In this document: piece by piece, positions 21,245-29,848 of the stretch
How the letters are laid out: each line of letters starts with the position of its first letter
Numbering within the stretch: the first letter of the stretch is position 1
DNA from: Thermodesulfobacteriota bacterium
GTDB lineage: Bacteria > Desulfobacterota_D > UBA1144 > Nemesobacterales > UBA2774
NCBI GenBank assembly: GCA_035325995.1
Contig: DAOKYU010000015.1
Coordinates: 1-30,075, forward strand
DNA length: 30,075 bases
Reading direction: 5' to 3'
Position numbers and translations under genes: made by a program
The notes under the pieces: generated by a model
Seen by the model: only the letters and a program-made list of their open reading frames with translations
Database searches by the model: none
What the model was told of the DNA's origin: nothing

Positions 21245-22873
21245 ATGAGTGACGGGCTAGAGTTCAAGATTGCTTCCGAGAAGGGCGAGTTCGACCAGGT
21301 CCATGCGCTCAATTACGAGACCTTCGCCGAGGAAATTCCGCAGCACGACAAAAACGACGAGGGGTCGCTCGTCGATAAATTCAACGAAGAAAATACGTAC
21401 ATCATATGCCTCGATTCGGGTGAGCTCGTCGGTATGCTCGCCGTGAGGGACAGGCGGCCTTTCTCGCTCGACGGGAAGATACCGGACCTCGATTCGCATT
21501 TGCCGCCGTTCAGGTCGGCGTGCGAGATAAGGCTCCTCGCGATAAAGAAGGATAGAAGGAACAGGAAGGTCGTCCTGGGGCTGTTTACGTCGCTCGCGGC
21601 GTGGTGCGAGGAGGGCGGGTACGACATTGCGCTTATCTCCGCAAACGTCGAGCGCGAGAAGCTGTACAAGAATCTCGGGTTCACGCCGTTCGGCCCGCGC
21701 GTCGGGAAGGAGGGGGCTTTTTATCAGCCCATGTATTTAACCCCCGAGCCGTATTACCGTATGAAGGCCGGGACCAGATTGCTTTCGAGGATGCGGGGAG
21801 CCGAAGGGGAGGGCGGCAAGGCTCCGCTTAATTTCCTGCCGGGGCCTGTGGACGCCACGCCCGCCGTGAGGAAGGCGATGGGGGCGAAGGTGCTCTCGCA
21901 CAGGTCGGACGATTTCGTCGCGGCCTTCGAGGACGTTAGGCGGCGGCTCTCGGCGCTCGTGAACGCGTCGCGGACGTCTATTCTCATGGGCTCGGGGACT
22001 CTGGCCAACGACGCCGTCGCCGCGAACCTCACGCTCGCCGAAGGGCGGGGGCTGGTCCTCTCGAACGGCGAATTCGGCGAGCGTCTCGTGGACCACGCGC
22101 GGCGTTTCGGGCTCGCGTTTGAAACCCTCGCGAAAGGGTGGGGCGAGACGTTCTCGCGCGCCGAAATCGAAAGCGCTCTCGACGCCTCACCGGGTACGAG
22201 GTGGCTCTGGGCGGTGCACTCGGAAACTTCGACCGGGGTTCTGAACGACCTCGGCATGCTGAAGGGCGTATGCGCCGCGCGGGGAGTCAAGCTCTGCCTC
22301 GACTGCATAAGCTCGCTCGGGACCGTGGCGCTCGACCTTTCGGACGTATACATGGCGACGGGGACGAGCGGGAAGGGGCTCAGGTCGTTCGCCGGGCTCT
22401 CGTTCGTTTTCAGGGGCGACGGGGCTGCGCTCCCGCCGGGGAATCTCCCCCGCTATCTCGACCTTTCGCTATACGAAGGATCGGAGGGCCCGCCGTTTAC
22501 CGTGTCGTCGAATCTCCTTTATGCGCTACGCGAGGCGCTGGCCGGCGGGGACGGGTGGGAAGCACGCTACGCGGCGATAAGAAAGCTGTCGGCGGCCGTG
22601 AGGCTCCGTCTCCGCGAGGCGGGGCTCGGGGTCGTCGCGCCCGAGGGGCACGATGCGCCGGCGCTGGTAACGATAGCCCTTCCGGGCGAAGTCCCGTCCG
22701 GCGAGCTCGGCCCCGAGCTCGAAAAATCGGGCTATTTCCTCAACTGGCGGAGCACGTACCTAGTCCGGAGGAACTGGGTGCAGATCGCGCTCATGGGAGA
22801 GTACGATTCCGGGGCGGTCGGACGGTTCCTCGACTTTCTGGCCTCGGCCGCAAGGCCCAGAAAGCGCGCCTGA
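21245..22873 (+). CDS. GNAT-like acyltransferase fused to class V aminotransferase
   Basis: A 542-aa two-domain protein. Residues about 1-175 look like an acyltransferase of the FeeM/PEP-CTERM-associated GNAT type: HALNYETFAEEIPQH, LVGMLAVRDRRPFSLD, EIRLLAIKKDRRN and YKNLGFTPFG. Residues about 195-540 are a class V PLP-dependent aminotransferase: FLPGPVDATPAVRKAM, MGSGTLANDAV, HSETSTGVLND, CLDCISSLGT and the PLP-lysine segment TGTSGKGLRS. A TATAAT lies at 21201-21206. The fusion suggests transamination coupled to N-acylation, for instance making an amino acid and then acylating it, but no pathway neighbour supports a specific product. Codon use is host-like. Confidence 0.85.
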   Translation: MSDGLEFKIASEKGEFDQVHALNYETFAEEIPQHDKNDEGSLVDKFNEENTYIICLDSGELVGMLAVRDRRPFSLDGKIPDLDSHLPPFRSACEIRLLAIKKDRRNRKVVLGLFTSLAAWCEEGGYDIALISANVEREKLYKNLGFTPFGPRVGKEGAFYQPMYLTPEPYYRMKAGTRLLSRMRGAEGEGGKAPLNFLPGPVDATPAVRKAMGAKVLSHRSDDFVAAFEDVRRRLSALVNASRTSILMGSGTLANDAVAANLTLAEGRGLVLSNGEFGERLVDHARRFGLAFETLAKGWGETFSRAEIESALDASPGTRWLWAVHSETSTGVLNDLGMLKGVCAARGVKLCLDCISSLGTVALDLSDVYMATGTSGKGLRSFAGLSFVFRGDGAALPPGNLPRYLDLSLYEGSEGPPFTVSSNLLYALREALAGGDGWEARYAAIRKLSAAVRLRLREAGLGVVAPEGHDAPALVTIALPGEVPSGELGPELEKSGYFLNWRSTYLVRRNWVQIALMGEYDSGAVGRFLDFLASAARPRKRA

Positions 22874-22888
22874 TTCGTATAATTCACT

Positions 22889-22917
22889 TTGACGATAAGC
22901 CCCGAACGATTTATTAT
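22889..22917 (+). promoter_or_regulatory. Promoter of the YIP1-family gene pair
   Basis: TTGACG (22889-22894), 17 bp, TATTAT (22912-22917), upstream of a strong GGAGGAGG Shine-Dalgarno for the ATG at 22953. Confidence 0.65.
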
Positions 22918-22952
22918 TGGCGTATCGGTAAATTCATGGAGGAGGATACGAG

Positions 22953-23495
22953 ATGGCAAGTTTAGTCAACCGTATGGTAAGGGCGGCCAAGCTGGACGTG
23001 AGCCTTTACGAGGAAGTGGAGGCGGACAAAAGCGCCCTCGGGCAGGCGGCGGCAGTGGTTTTGATATCGAGCATAGCGGCCGGAATAGGCGCGGTCAGCC
23101 AGCTCGGCGGGCGGGGTATCGTGACGACCGCGATATTGGCGCTTTTGGGATAGGTCGTATGGGCCTTTCTTACGTACATAATCGGGACCAAGCTCCTTCC
23201 CGTGCCCGAGACGAAGACGGACCTCCCCGAGATGATGCGTACTATCGGTTTTTCGACCTCTCCGGGCATTCTTAACGTGTTCGGGTTCATTCCGTTTATC
23301 GGCGGTTTCATTGCGCTGGCCGTCGCGGTGTGGTCGTTCGTCGCTATGGTCATTGCCGTGCGCCAGGCGCTCGATTATACGAGCACGTGGAGGGCGGTCG
23401 GCGTCTGCATCATAGGGTTTATCGTTTATATCATCATCAGCATGGTCCTGGCAGGTCTCGTAGGGACGCACGATATGATGTCCGGTGCATCCTGA
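22953..23495 (+). pseudogene. YIP1-family membrane protein interrupted by one amber codon
   Basis: The frame opens with MASLVNRMVRAAKLD and has an excellent GGAGGAGG. It is stopped by TAG at 23151-23153 (codon 67), but the same frame continues without a break to 23495 and encodes the rest of a YIP1-like protein (VVWAFLTYIIGTKLLPVPET, then several membrane helices). Aligned with the paralogue at 23590, the TAG falls on a tryptophan (WILLSFLIYIIGTK), so a single TGG to TAG change explains it. With readthrough it would be 180 aa. It could be a real pseudogene, a sequencing or assembly error, or programmed suppression. YIP1-like bacterial proteins have no settled function. Confidence 0.75.
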
Positions 23496-23589
23496 CGGAG
23501 AATAGCGCATCCTAAGTGTTTGTATGCGCCGGCTGAGGCGCGCCGGAATTCGTGTACGTTTCGTTTATCGCGAGAGGTGATGTTCACAG

Positions 23590-24120
23590 GTGTTTATCAA
23601 GAGGCTTATAAGGGCGCTTCTTCTCGACCCGGCCGTTTACGAGGAGATCGAGCACGACAGGCGCGCGATGTGGCAGGCGGCACTGGTCGTGCTGCTGTCG
23701 AGTCTTTCGCGCGGGCTTTACGCGTATAACGTCGGGAATTACGCCGGGCTCGTGATAGGGACGATAACCAACTTCGTCCTGTGGATATTGCTGTCGTTCC
23801 TCATATACATCATCGGCACGAAGCTCTTCCCCGAATCCGAGACCAGGAGCGACCATTGGGAAGTCATGCGCGTGCTCGGGTTCGCGAGCGCGCCGGGCAT
23901 ATTCAGGGCCTTCGCGAGCACGCCGCACATGACGGCGATAGTGTTCCTCGTCGTCTGGGTGTGGACGCTCGCGGCGATGATAGTCGCCGTCAGGCAGGCG
24001 CTCGATTTCAGGAGCACCTGGAACGCGATATGGGTTTGCGTCGTGGGGCTGATAACGTATTGGCTGTTTTACGTTATTTTCTTTTTTGCGTTCGGGCTGC
24101 CGAAGCCTGCGTGGTCGTGA
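23590..24120 (+). CDS. YIP1-family membrane protein (intact paralogue)
   Basis: A 176-aa membrane protein with about four to five hydrophobic helices. It shares the N-terminal layout (xYEEIEHDRRAMWQAA), the IYIIGTKLFPESETRS loop, RVLGFASAPGI and VRQALDFRSTWNAIWVC with the interrupted gene just upstream, so the two are tandem duplicates. It starts at GTG with GAGAGGTGA upstream; an ATG a few codons away is not in frame. Both fit the YIP1 clan seen in bacteria as small multi-pass proteins of unknown role. Confidence 0.8.
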   Translation: MFIKRLIRALLLDPAVYEEIEHDRRAMWQAALVVLLSSLSRGLYAYNVGNYAGLVIGTITNFVLWILLSFLIYIIGTKLFPESETRSDHWEVMRVLGFASAPGIFRAFASTPHMTAIVFLVVWVWTLAAMIVAVRQALDFRSTWNAIWVCVVGLITYWLFYVIFFFAFGLPKPAWS

Positions 24121-24159
24121 GGGGGGAAATAGCCAGAGGCAGACCTTGCATATGCGGGC

Positions 24160-24665
24160 TCAAGACGTTTTGAGATATGTTCTTATATGTTGTTCCAGTT
24201 GATCTAAATGCTTTTCAACAGTTTCAGTTGCAGGGATTGAAGGGTCTTCAAAATAATATAAATCTGATGCATTATAAGACTCTTCAGCTTTACTTTCCGA
24301 ATCGTCGATTTCATCCAATTCATTTGTGCTGGTATCCCCACCCAACTTTACTGGAATTTAATTAGTGGCATGCTAATTATCTGCCCAATCTTTGGGGGAC
24401 CTTCCTTTAGAATAATATTCCGATGTTCACGGAAAAAGTTTACAGATATATCCTCTTCGAGCGAATCCCACCAAGTTTTGAAGTTTGGGTTTTGCTTATG
24501 TTCGGATTGAAGCCTGTGAAGTACCGATCTGCCAAAAATAATCGATGCTTCAAGATAAGCCTCGAAATCCACTCTGAAGCCTACAGTACACTCCTTTGCC
24601 TTGGTTAAGAAGAACCTAGCTCTTTCCATAGCGGATCTTGAATCTTGAGATATTGGTTTTGCCAT
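24160..24665 (-). pseudogene. Frameshifted AT-rich hypothetical gene
   Basis: Two adjacent minus-strand frames appear to be one gene. The first (24665 to 24348, 105 aa) reads MAKPISQDSRSAMERARFFL, is helical, and ends NFFREHRNIILKEGPPKIGQ plus a few residues. The second (to 24160) reads IPVKLGGDTSTNELDEID and ends YYFEDPSIPATETVEKHLDQ and a short helix. Losing one G (+ strand) at about 24353 would explain the change of frame: restoring it joins IKF to PVKLGG. The joined protein is about 170 aa. I do not recognise its function. AT-rich codon use unlike neighbours suggests transfer. No Shine-Dalgarno is obvious. Confidence 0.6.
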
Positions 24666-24973
24666 GTTTGCTATGATGTCATGTTCGGTAAAGGTTTAAT
24701 AGTAAAATAAAAAGAAGGCCAAGGCTTTCTACTTTTGCTTGACCAAAAGTAGCAAAAGTCACGGGACGGGGAAAAATTGTGCTAAAAATCATCGTGTCTT
24801 CACCAAATCTTATACCCACCCCACCCCCTGATAAGATTTTTAACGCTCATCCCCTCGATTTTTTTAACGCCAATTTTTACGTCCCGGAAGTGTATTGCTT
24901 CGCCGCGCGGCGGCTTGCAATATTATGTGTTTTGTAGAGACGTGGCATAGTTCCCGCTACATCGATTGCTCCG
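24666..24973. repeat. Gene-free region holding a large nested palindrome
   Basis: No gene is visible. CTACTTTTG/CAAAAGTAG (24729-24737, 24744-24752) is a hairpin that recurs at 30022-30044. A 125-nt nested palindrome follows: outer arms CGGGACG plus AAAAATTG (24762-24779) with CAATTTTT plus CGTCCCG (24871-24886), and inner arms AAATCTTAT (24805-24813) with ATAAGATTT (24831-24839). A TATTGC/GCAATA hairpin at 24893-24922 resembles the unit at 156-216. These look like small non-coding mobile elements stacked next to each other. Confidence 0.65.
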
Positions 24974-26575
24974 CTAGCCGCGGGCTTTGGCTGCGCGGCG
25001 CGCTTCGTCTTTCAGAATCTTGTAGTCGATGCTGTCGACGAGGGCTTTTAAGCTCGCTTCGACGATGTTCTGGGATACGCCGACCGTGCTCCAGTCGCTC
25101 TCGCCGTCGCCGGATTCGATGAGAACGCGCACTACCGCGTCCGTGCCGTGTTTGGCCGCGAGGACCCTGACCCTGTAGTCCTTGAGGCGGACTTCACGGA
25201 GATTCGGGTAGAACTTTTCGAGCGCTTTACGGAGGCCCTGGTCGAGCGCGTGAACCGGGCCGTTGCCTTCGGCGGCCGTGTGCTCGACGACCCCGTCCAC
25301 TTGTACTATGAGCGTGGCCTCGGTTATGGGCTCGGCGTCGTCCGCCCTTTTGTCCGTAAGCGTGCGGACGCTCTTAAGCTCGAAGGGCTTTCTGTACTCG
25401 CCGAGGGACTTTCTTATGAGGAGCTCGAACGACGCGTCGGCGCCCTCGAATTCGTACCCCTCGCTTTCGAGCTTCTTGAGGTCGTTCAGTATGGCGTTGA
25501 CGCGCTTGTCCTGCGGGTCGAGCTCTATGCCGAGCTCACCGGCCTTGTAGAGGATGTTGCTCCTCCCGGAGAGGTCGGATATGAGAACGCGCCTGTGGTT
25601 GCCGACGACGTCGGGCTGAACGTGCTCGTACGTGTCGGGGTTCTTCATGACGGCGCTTACGTGGAGCCCGCCCTTGTGCGCGAAGGCGCTCTCGCCGACG
25701 TAGGCCATGTGCCTTAGCGGCGGGAGGTTCGTGAGCTCGTGGATGAAATGCGATACGTCGTAGAGACGCTTGAGCTCTTCGTCGCCTATGCAGTCTATGC
25801 CGAGTTTCAGCTTTAGGTTCGGTATGATCGAGCAGAGGTTGGCGTTGCCGCACCTTTCGCCGTAGCCGTTCATCGTGCCCTGTATCTGGCGTACGCCTTC
25901 CCTTACGGCGTAGAGGCTGTTGGCGACGCCGACTTCGCCGTCGTTGTGTGTGTGTATGCCGAGCTCGGCGTCGCCGAGGGCGAGGCCGACCTCCCTGACG
26001 ATTTCCTCGACTTCCCACGGTAGCGTGCCGCCGTTCGTGTCGCAGAGGACTATGACGTCGGCCCCCGCTTCCTTCGCCGCCGTCAGCGCTTCGACGGTGT
26101 ACCTGGGATTGCGCTTGTAGCCGTCGAAGAAGTGCTCGGCGTCGAAGAAGACTTCGTCCGCGTGCTTTTTAAGGTAAGCCACCGAGTCGTGGATTATTTC
26201 GAGGTTTTCCTTGAGCGGTATCCTGAGGGCTTCTTTTACCTGGAAGTCCCAGCTCTTGCCGACTATCGTTACGGCGGGGGTTTCCGCCTTGAGGAGGGCC
26301 TGTATGCTGGCGTCTTCCTCGCAGGCTTTGCCCGAGCGCCTCGTGCTGCCGAAGGCCGCTATGGCGGACCTCCGGAGCCGGAGCTTCTTGGCCTCTTCGA
26401 AGAATCCTTCGTCCCTTTCGTTGGAGCCCGGCCAGCCGCCTTCAATATAATGCACTCCAAGCTCGTCGAGCTTCTGTGCGATTCGCAGCTTGTCGTGGAT
26501 CGAGAACGAAATGCTCTCGCCCTGCGTGCCGTCTCTTAAGGTAACGTCGTATATCTTCACCTGCCGTGCGCTCAT
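24974..26575 (-). CDS. cimA: (R)-citramalate synthase
   Basis: A 533-aa enzyme of the isopropylmalate/citramalate synthase family, condensing pyruvate with acetyl-CoA to citramalate, an entry into isoleucine synthesis that bypasses threonine. The TIM-barrel catalytic part shows VTLRDGTQGE at the N-terminus, the metal site GIHTHNDGEVG, and TMNGYGERCGNANL. The linker and C-terminal regulatory domain (about 390-533) carry the LeuA-type dimer motif. Wording and length fit the TIGR00977 (CimA) group rather than LeuA (about 510 aa). It begins in an ATGA overlap with aspartate kinase, so an amino-acid operon is formed. It is last in that operon; no terminator is clear downstream. Confidence 0.92.
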   Translation of the reverse strand: MSARQVKIYDVTLRDGTQGESISFSIHDKLRIAQKLDELGVHYIEGGWPGSNERDEGFFEEAKKLRLRRSAIAAFGSTRRSGKACEEDASIQALLKAETPAVTIVGKSWDFQVKEALRIPLKENLEIIHDSVAYLKKHADEVFFDAEHFFDGYKRNPRYTVEALTAAKEAGADVIVLCDTNGGTLPWEVEEIVREVGLALGDAELGIHTHNDGEVGVANSLYAVREGVRQIQGTMNGYGERCGNANLCSIIPNLKLKLGIDCIGDEELKRLYDVSHFIHELTNLPPLRHMAYVGESAFAHKGGLHVSAVMKNPDTYEHVQPDVVGNHRRVLISDLSGRSNILYKAGELGIELDPQDKRVNAILNDLKKLESEGYEFEGADASFELLIRKSLGEYRKPFELKSVRTLTDKRADDAEPITEATLIVQVDGVVEHTAAEGNGPVHALDQGLRKALEKFYPNLREVRLKDYRVRVLAAKHGTDAVVRVLIESGDGESDWSTVGVSQNIVEASLKALVDSIDYKILKDEARRAAKARG

Positions 26576-27804
26576 TTTTCCTCCCCGAGCTCGAATGCGT
26601 CGTGCAGCGCCCTTACCGCGAGCTCCGTGTACTTTTCCTCTATAACGCAGGAAATTTTTATCTCGGAAGTGCTTATCATCATTATATTTATGCCTTCTTT
26701 CGAGAGGGTCGAGAACATCTTCGCCGCAACGCCCGAATGCGTCTTCATGCCGACGCCGACGAGCGATACCTTGGTAATCTTGTCGTCCGAGATGATGTCC
26801 TTCGCGCCGAGCTCCCGCGCTACACCTTCTGTTAGTATAATTGATTTTTTAAATTCTGTCCTCGGCACGGTGAAGGTCATGTCGGTGTGGCCCTCGATGC
26901 TGACGTTCTGGACGATCATATCGACGTTGATGCCGGCCTCGCTCAGCGGCGAGAATATCCGCGCCGCGATGCCGGGGCTGTCCGGGACCTGCGTGATCGT
27001 GATCTTGGCCTGGTTTTTGTCGGACGATACGCCCGAGATTAGTATATTTTCCATGTGAGTCATGTCTTCCTCCTTAACTACCCACGTTCCTTCCTGTTCG
27101 GGTTTCGCCGTCGGGCGCACGTGAAGCGGGACGTCGTGCTTCATCGCGAATTCGACCGCGCGGGCCTGGAGCACCTTGGACCCGAGGCTCGCGAGCTCTA
27201 GCATTTCTTCGTATGAAATCCTCTCGAGCTTCCTCGCGGTGGGGACTATGCCCGGGTCGGACGTGTAGATACCGTCCACGTCGTCCTTATACAGCTCGCA
27301 GGAATCCGCCCCGAGGGCCGAGGCCAGCGCGACGGCGGTGAGGTCGGAGCCGCCCCGCCCGAGGGTGGTGACGTTGCCGTCGTCGTCTACGCCCTGAAAC
27401 CCCGCCACGATGACGATCTTCCCCTTTTCGAGGGCCTTTTGTATCCTCTCGGCGTCTATGCGGACTATCTTCGCCTTGGAATGGGCGTTGTCGGTGATAA
27501 TGCGCACCTGGTGCCCCTGGTAGGAAACGGAGTCGTGCCCGAGGGCTTTTATAGCCATGGCAAGGAGCCCCGAGGAGACCTGCTCGCCGCTCGACGTGAC
27601 GACGTCGAGCTCCCTTTCGTCGGGCGGGTCCATGAGCTCGAGCGAGAGCTTCACGAGCCTGTCCGTTTCGCCGGCCATGGCCGAGACGACGACGAGGACG
27701 CCGTTACCCTTTTCTTTCGTACGGATGACGTGCCCCGCGACCCATTTTATCTTGTCGAGGTTCGCAACGCTCGTTCCGCCGTATTTTTGAACGATAAGAC
27801 CCAT
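26572..27804 (-). CDS. lysC: Aspartate kinase
   Basis: A 410-aa monofunctional aspartokinase, first step of the aspartate pathway to lysine, threonine and methionine. It shows the nucleotide-binding KYGGTSV at the N-terminus, VVVSAMAGETDRL, SSGEQVSSGLLAMA, GRGGSDLTAVALA and ELYKDDVDGIYTSDP. Two ACT domains follow (ITQVPDSPGIAARIF and VGVGMKTHSGVAAKMF), which bind the inhibitor amino acid. The ATG is chosen because MGLIVQKYGGTSV is the family start; an AGGA is 9 nt upstream. Its first 58 nt lie inside the end of tsaE, and its stop overlaps cimA, tying all into one transcript. Confidence 0.95.
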   Translation of the reverse strand: MGLIVQKYGGTSVANLDKIKWVAGHVIRTKEKGNGVLVVVSAMAGETDRLVKLSLELMDPPDERELDVVTSSGEQVSSGLLAMAIKALGHDSVSYQGHQVRIITDNAHSKAKIVRIDAERIQKALEKGKIVIVAGFQGVDDDGNVTTLGRGGSDLTAVALASALGADSCELYKDDVDGIYTSDPGIVPTARKLERISYEEMLELASLGSKVLQARAVEFAMKHDVPLHVRPTAKPEQEGTWVVKEEDMTHMENILISGVSSDKNQAKITITQVPDSPGIAARIFSPLSEAGINVDMIVQNVSIEGHTDMTFTVPRTEFKKSIILTEGVARELGAKDIISDDKITKVSLVGVGMKTHSGVAAKMFSTLSKEGINIMMISTSEIKISCVIEEKYTELAVRALHDAFELGEEK

Positions 27805-28298
27805 TCTCTTTGTCCTTTTATTCTTATATTGCGCGTCGTTTCGGAGACCGCGCCGCCCGTTTCGGGTATGGCGATCTCGACGTCTATCGTATAATCCGGG
27901 AGCTCGTCCTCGATCCTCTCGGCCCATTCTACCGCGGAGACGCCATTACCGAAGAGGAATTCCTCGAACCCTATGCCGTAGAGCTCGTCGGCGCCCGAAA
28001 TCCTGTAGAGGTCGAAGTGGTAAAGCGGCATCGTCCCTTCTTCGTACGCGTTCATTATGACGAAGGTCGGGCTGACGGGGTCTTCTTCGATCCCGAGCGC
28101 CCTGGCGATACCCTTGACGAGCACTGTTTTCCCCGCTCCGAGGTTTCCTCTAAGGGCGATAATACTACCGGGCTTGAGCGATTTGCCAATAACCTCGCCA
28201 AGCGCCGCCGTTTCGTCGCTGCTGTGAACGACTATCTCTGTTTCCATCGTATCTTCCGTTTTCATTCTGGTTTGGAAGGCCGACCGGGCGCTTTTCAT
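27747..28298 (-). CDS. tsaE: TsaE, tRNA threonylcarbamoyladenosine ATPase
   Basis: A P-loop ATPase working with TsaB/TsaD/TsaC to make t6A37 on tRNAs. The Walker A is visible as GNLGAGKTVLVKG, with switch segments VSPTFVIMNAYE and LYHFDLYRISG, and GVSAVEWAER near the C-terminus, all typical of the family. The first ATG (183 aa) overlaps the stop of the NAD(P)HX gene by ATGA; a later ATG at 28247 (METEIVV, 166 aa) has GGAAG upstream and is the more usual length, so the true start is uncertain. The last 58 nt overlap the lysC start. Confidence 0.92.
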   Translation of the reverse strand: MKSARSAFQTRMKTEDTMETEIVVHSSDETAALGEVIGKSLKPGSIIALRGNLGAGKTVLVKGIARALGIEEDPVSPTFVIMNAYEEGTMPLYHFDLYRISGADELYGIGFEEFLFGNGVSAVEWAERIEDELPDYTIDVEIAIPETGGAVSETTRNIRIKGQREWVLSFKNTAERALRTSTR

Positions 28299-29848
28299 CT
28301 AATTCGGATGAAAGGCTCGTCGTCCATTGTCGGAATGTCTTTAATCACGCCCGGGAGCGAGTCGGCGAGGTCTTCGGCAATGATGCCGGTCTCGCCCCTT
28401 GCGGAGGCCGCCCTGTCGCCCGCCAGGCCGTGGGCGAACACCCCCAGCTTGCAGGCGTCCTCGGGGCTCATCCCCTGCGCCAGGAAGCCGCCAGTTATGC
28501 CCGTGAGTACGTCGCCCATTCCGCCCGACGCCATGCCGGGGTTGCCGGTGGTGTTGACGAAGACCTTGCCGTCGGGGCAGGAGACGAGCGAGCGGGCGCC
28601 CTTTAGTATCACGTAAACGCCGTATTCGCGGGCGAACCCGAGGGAGACGCCGACCCTGTCGCCCTGGACGTCCCCGGTCGATATGCCCGCGAGGCGGGAC
28701 ATCTCGCCGGGATGGGGCGTGAGGACCAACGGGACGCGGGCTTTTTTGAGTATGCCGGGCTCTTCGGCGACGAGTGTCAGGCCGTCGGCGTCGATGAGCA
28801 TCGGCACGGGCGAGGTCCTTATTATCTGGTAGAGGAATTCGCGGGCGTCGTCCGTCGTGCCGATCCCCGGTCCGATTGCGACGGCGGTTTTCTTCTCCGA
28901 GAGTATCTTCTTCGCGCGGGCCGCCGAGACTTCGCCGAACGTCCCCTGCGCGGTTTCGGGGATGGGCTCGGTCATCGCCTCTGTCGTTTTTATCTCCATT
29001 ATCGTATTAAGGCTCTGGGGGATACCGGCCGTTACGAGGCCTGTCCCGGCCCGAAGCGCACCCAGGGACGCCAGGGCCGCAGCGCCGGATTTGCCGGGCG
29101 AGCCGGCGAGTATGAAGAGGTGCCCGTACGTGCCCTTGTGCGTGTCGGCGGCCCTTTTCCCGACGAGGCCGCGGATATTGGCGTGCGTCAGCATCTCGTA
29201 CGGGATATCGGCTTCGAGCGCCTTCGGCGTCGTGATGTCGGCGACGTAGAGGCTGCCCGCATAATCGACGCCGGGGTATATCGAGACGCCGAGCTTGGGG
29301 ACGACGAACGTGACGGTTATGTCCGCCTTCACGGCCGCGCCTAGCGGGAAGCCCGTGTTGGCGTCGAGCCCGGAGGGCACGTCTACAGCGACTTTAGCCG
29401 CGGGCTGTGCGTTTATGAAGTCGATGAGCTTCCTGTAGAAGCCCTCGACTTCCCTGTCGAGCCCTGTGCCGAATAAAGCGTCCACGATGACGTCGGCGGG
29501 TTTATATCTTCGCGTCGATTCCGTTAGCTCGACTATGCTGCCTCCCAGATTCCTGAACGCTTTATAATTCGTGAGCGCGTCGCCCCTGTATTTGGCTGGG
29601 TCTGATGCGAGGTAGACAGCAACGGAGAGGCCTTGCCCGGCGAGGTGGCGTGCGATGACGAAGCCGTCGCCGCCGTTGTTGCCCCCGCCGGCGAATATGG
29701 CCACGCTCTCGGCGAAGGGGTATTCCTCGAGGATGACGTCGGCGGCTGCGCGCCCGGCGTTCTCCATGAGCACGAGGCCCGGGACGCCGTAGTCTTGTAT
29801 CGTCGCCCGGTCGATTTCCCTGACTTGTTCACGCGTGGCTATTTTCAT
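28295..29848 (-). CDS. nnr: Bifunctional NAD(P)HX epimerase/dehydratase
   Basis: Repairs hydrated NAD(P)H. Residues about 1-215 are the YjeF_N epimerase (NnrE): ATREQVREIDRATIQDYG, MENAGRAAAD, FAGGGNNGGDGFVIARHL. Residues about 225-517 are the ribokinase-like dehydratase (NnrD): GSPGKSGAAALASLGALRAG, IGPGIGT, LTPHPGEMSRLAG, and GNPGMASGGMGDVLTGI, the catalytic loop. At 517 aa it is full length. I start at MKIATREQV rather than the longer frame 14 codons upstream, since this is the family N-terminus. It is the first gene of a four-gene operon; a TACAAT (29884-29889) upstream could be its -10. tsaE next to nnr is a very common bacterial pairing. Confidence 0.95.
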   Translation of the reverse strand: MKIATREQVREIDRATIQDYGVPGLVLMENAGRAAADVILEEYPFAESVAIFAGGGNNGGDGFVIARHLAGQGLSVAVYLASDPAKYRGDALTNYKAFRNLGGSIVELTESTRRYKPADVIVDALFGTGLDREVEGFYRKLIDFINAQPAAKVAVDVPSGLDANTGFPLGAAVKADITVTFVVPKLGVSIYPGVDYAGSLYVADITTPKALEADIPYEMLTHANIRGLVGKRAADTHKGTYGHLFILAGSPGKSGAAALASLGALRAGTGLVTAGIPQSLNTIMEIKTTEAMTEPIPETAQGTFGEVSAARAKKILSEKKTAVAIGPGIGTTDDAREFLYQIIRTSPVPMLIDADGLTLVAEEPGILKKARVPLVLTPHPGEMSRLAGISTGDVQGDRVGVSLGFAREYGVYVILKGARSLVSCPDGKVFVNTTGNPGMASGGMGDVLTGITGGFLAQGMSPEDACKLGVFAHGLAGDRAASARGETGIIAEDLADSLPGVIKDIPTMDDEPFIRIR

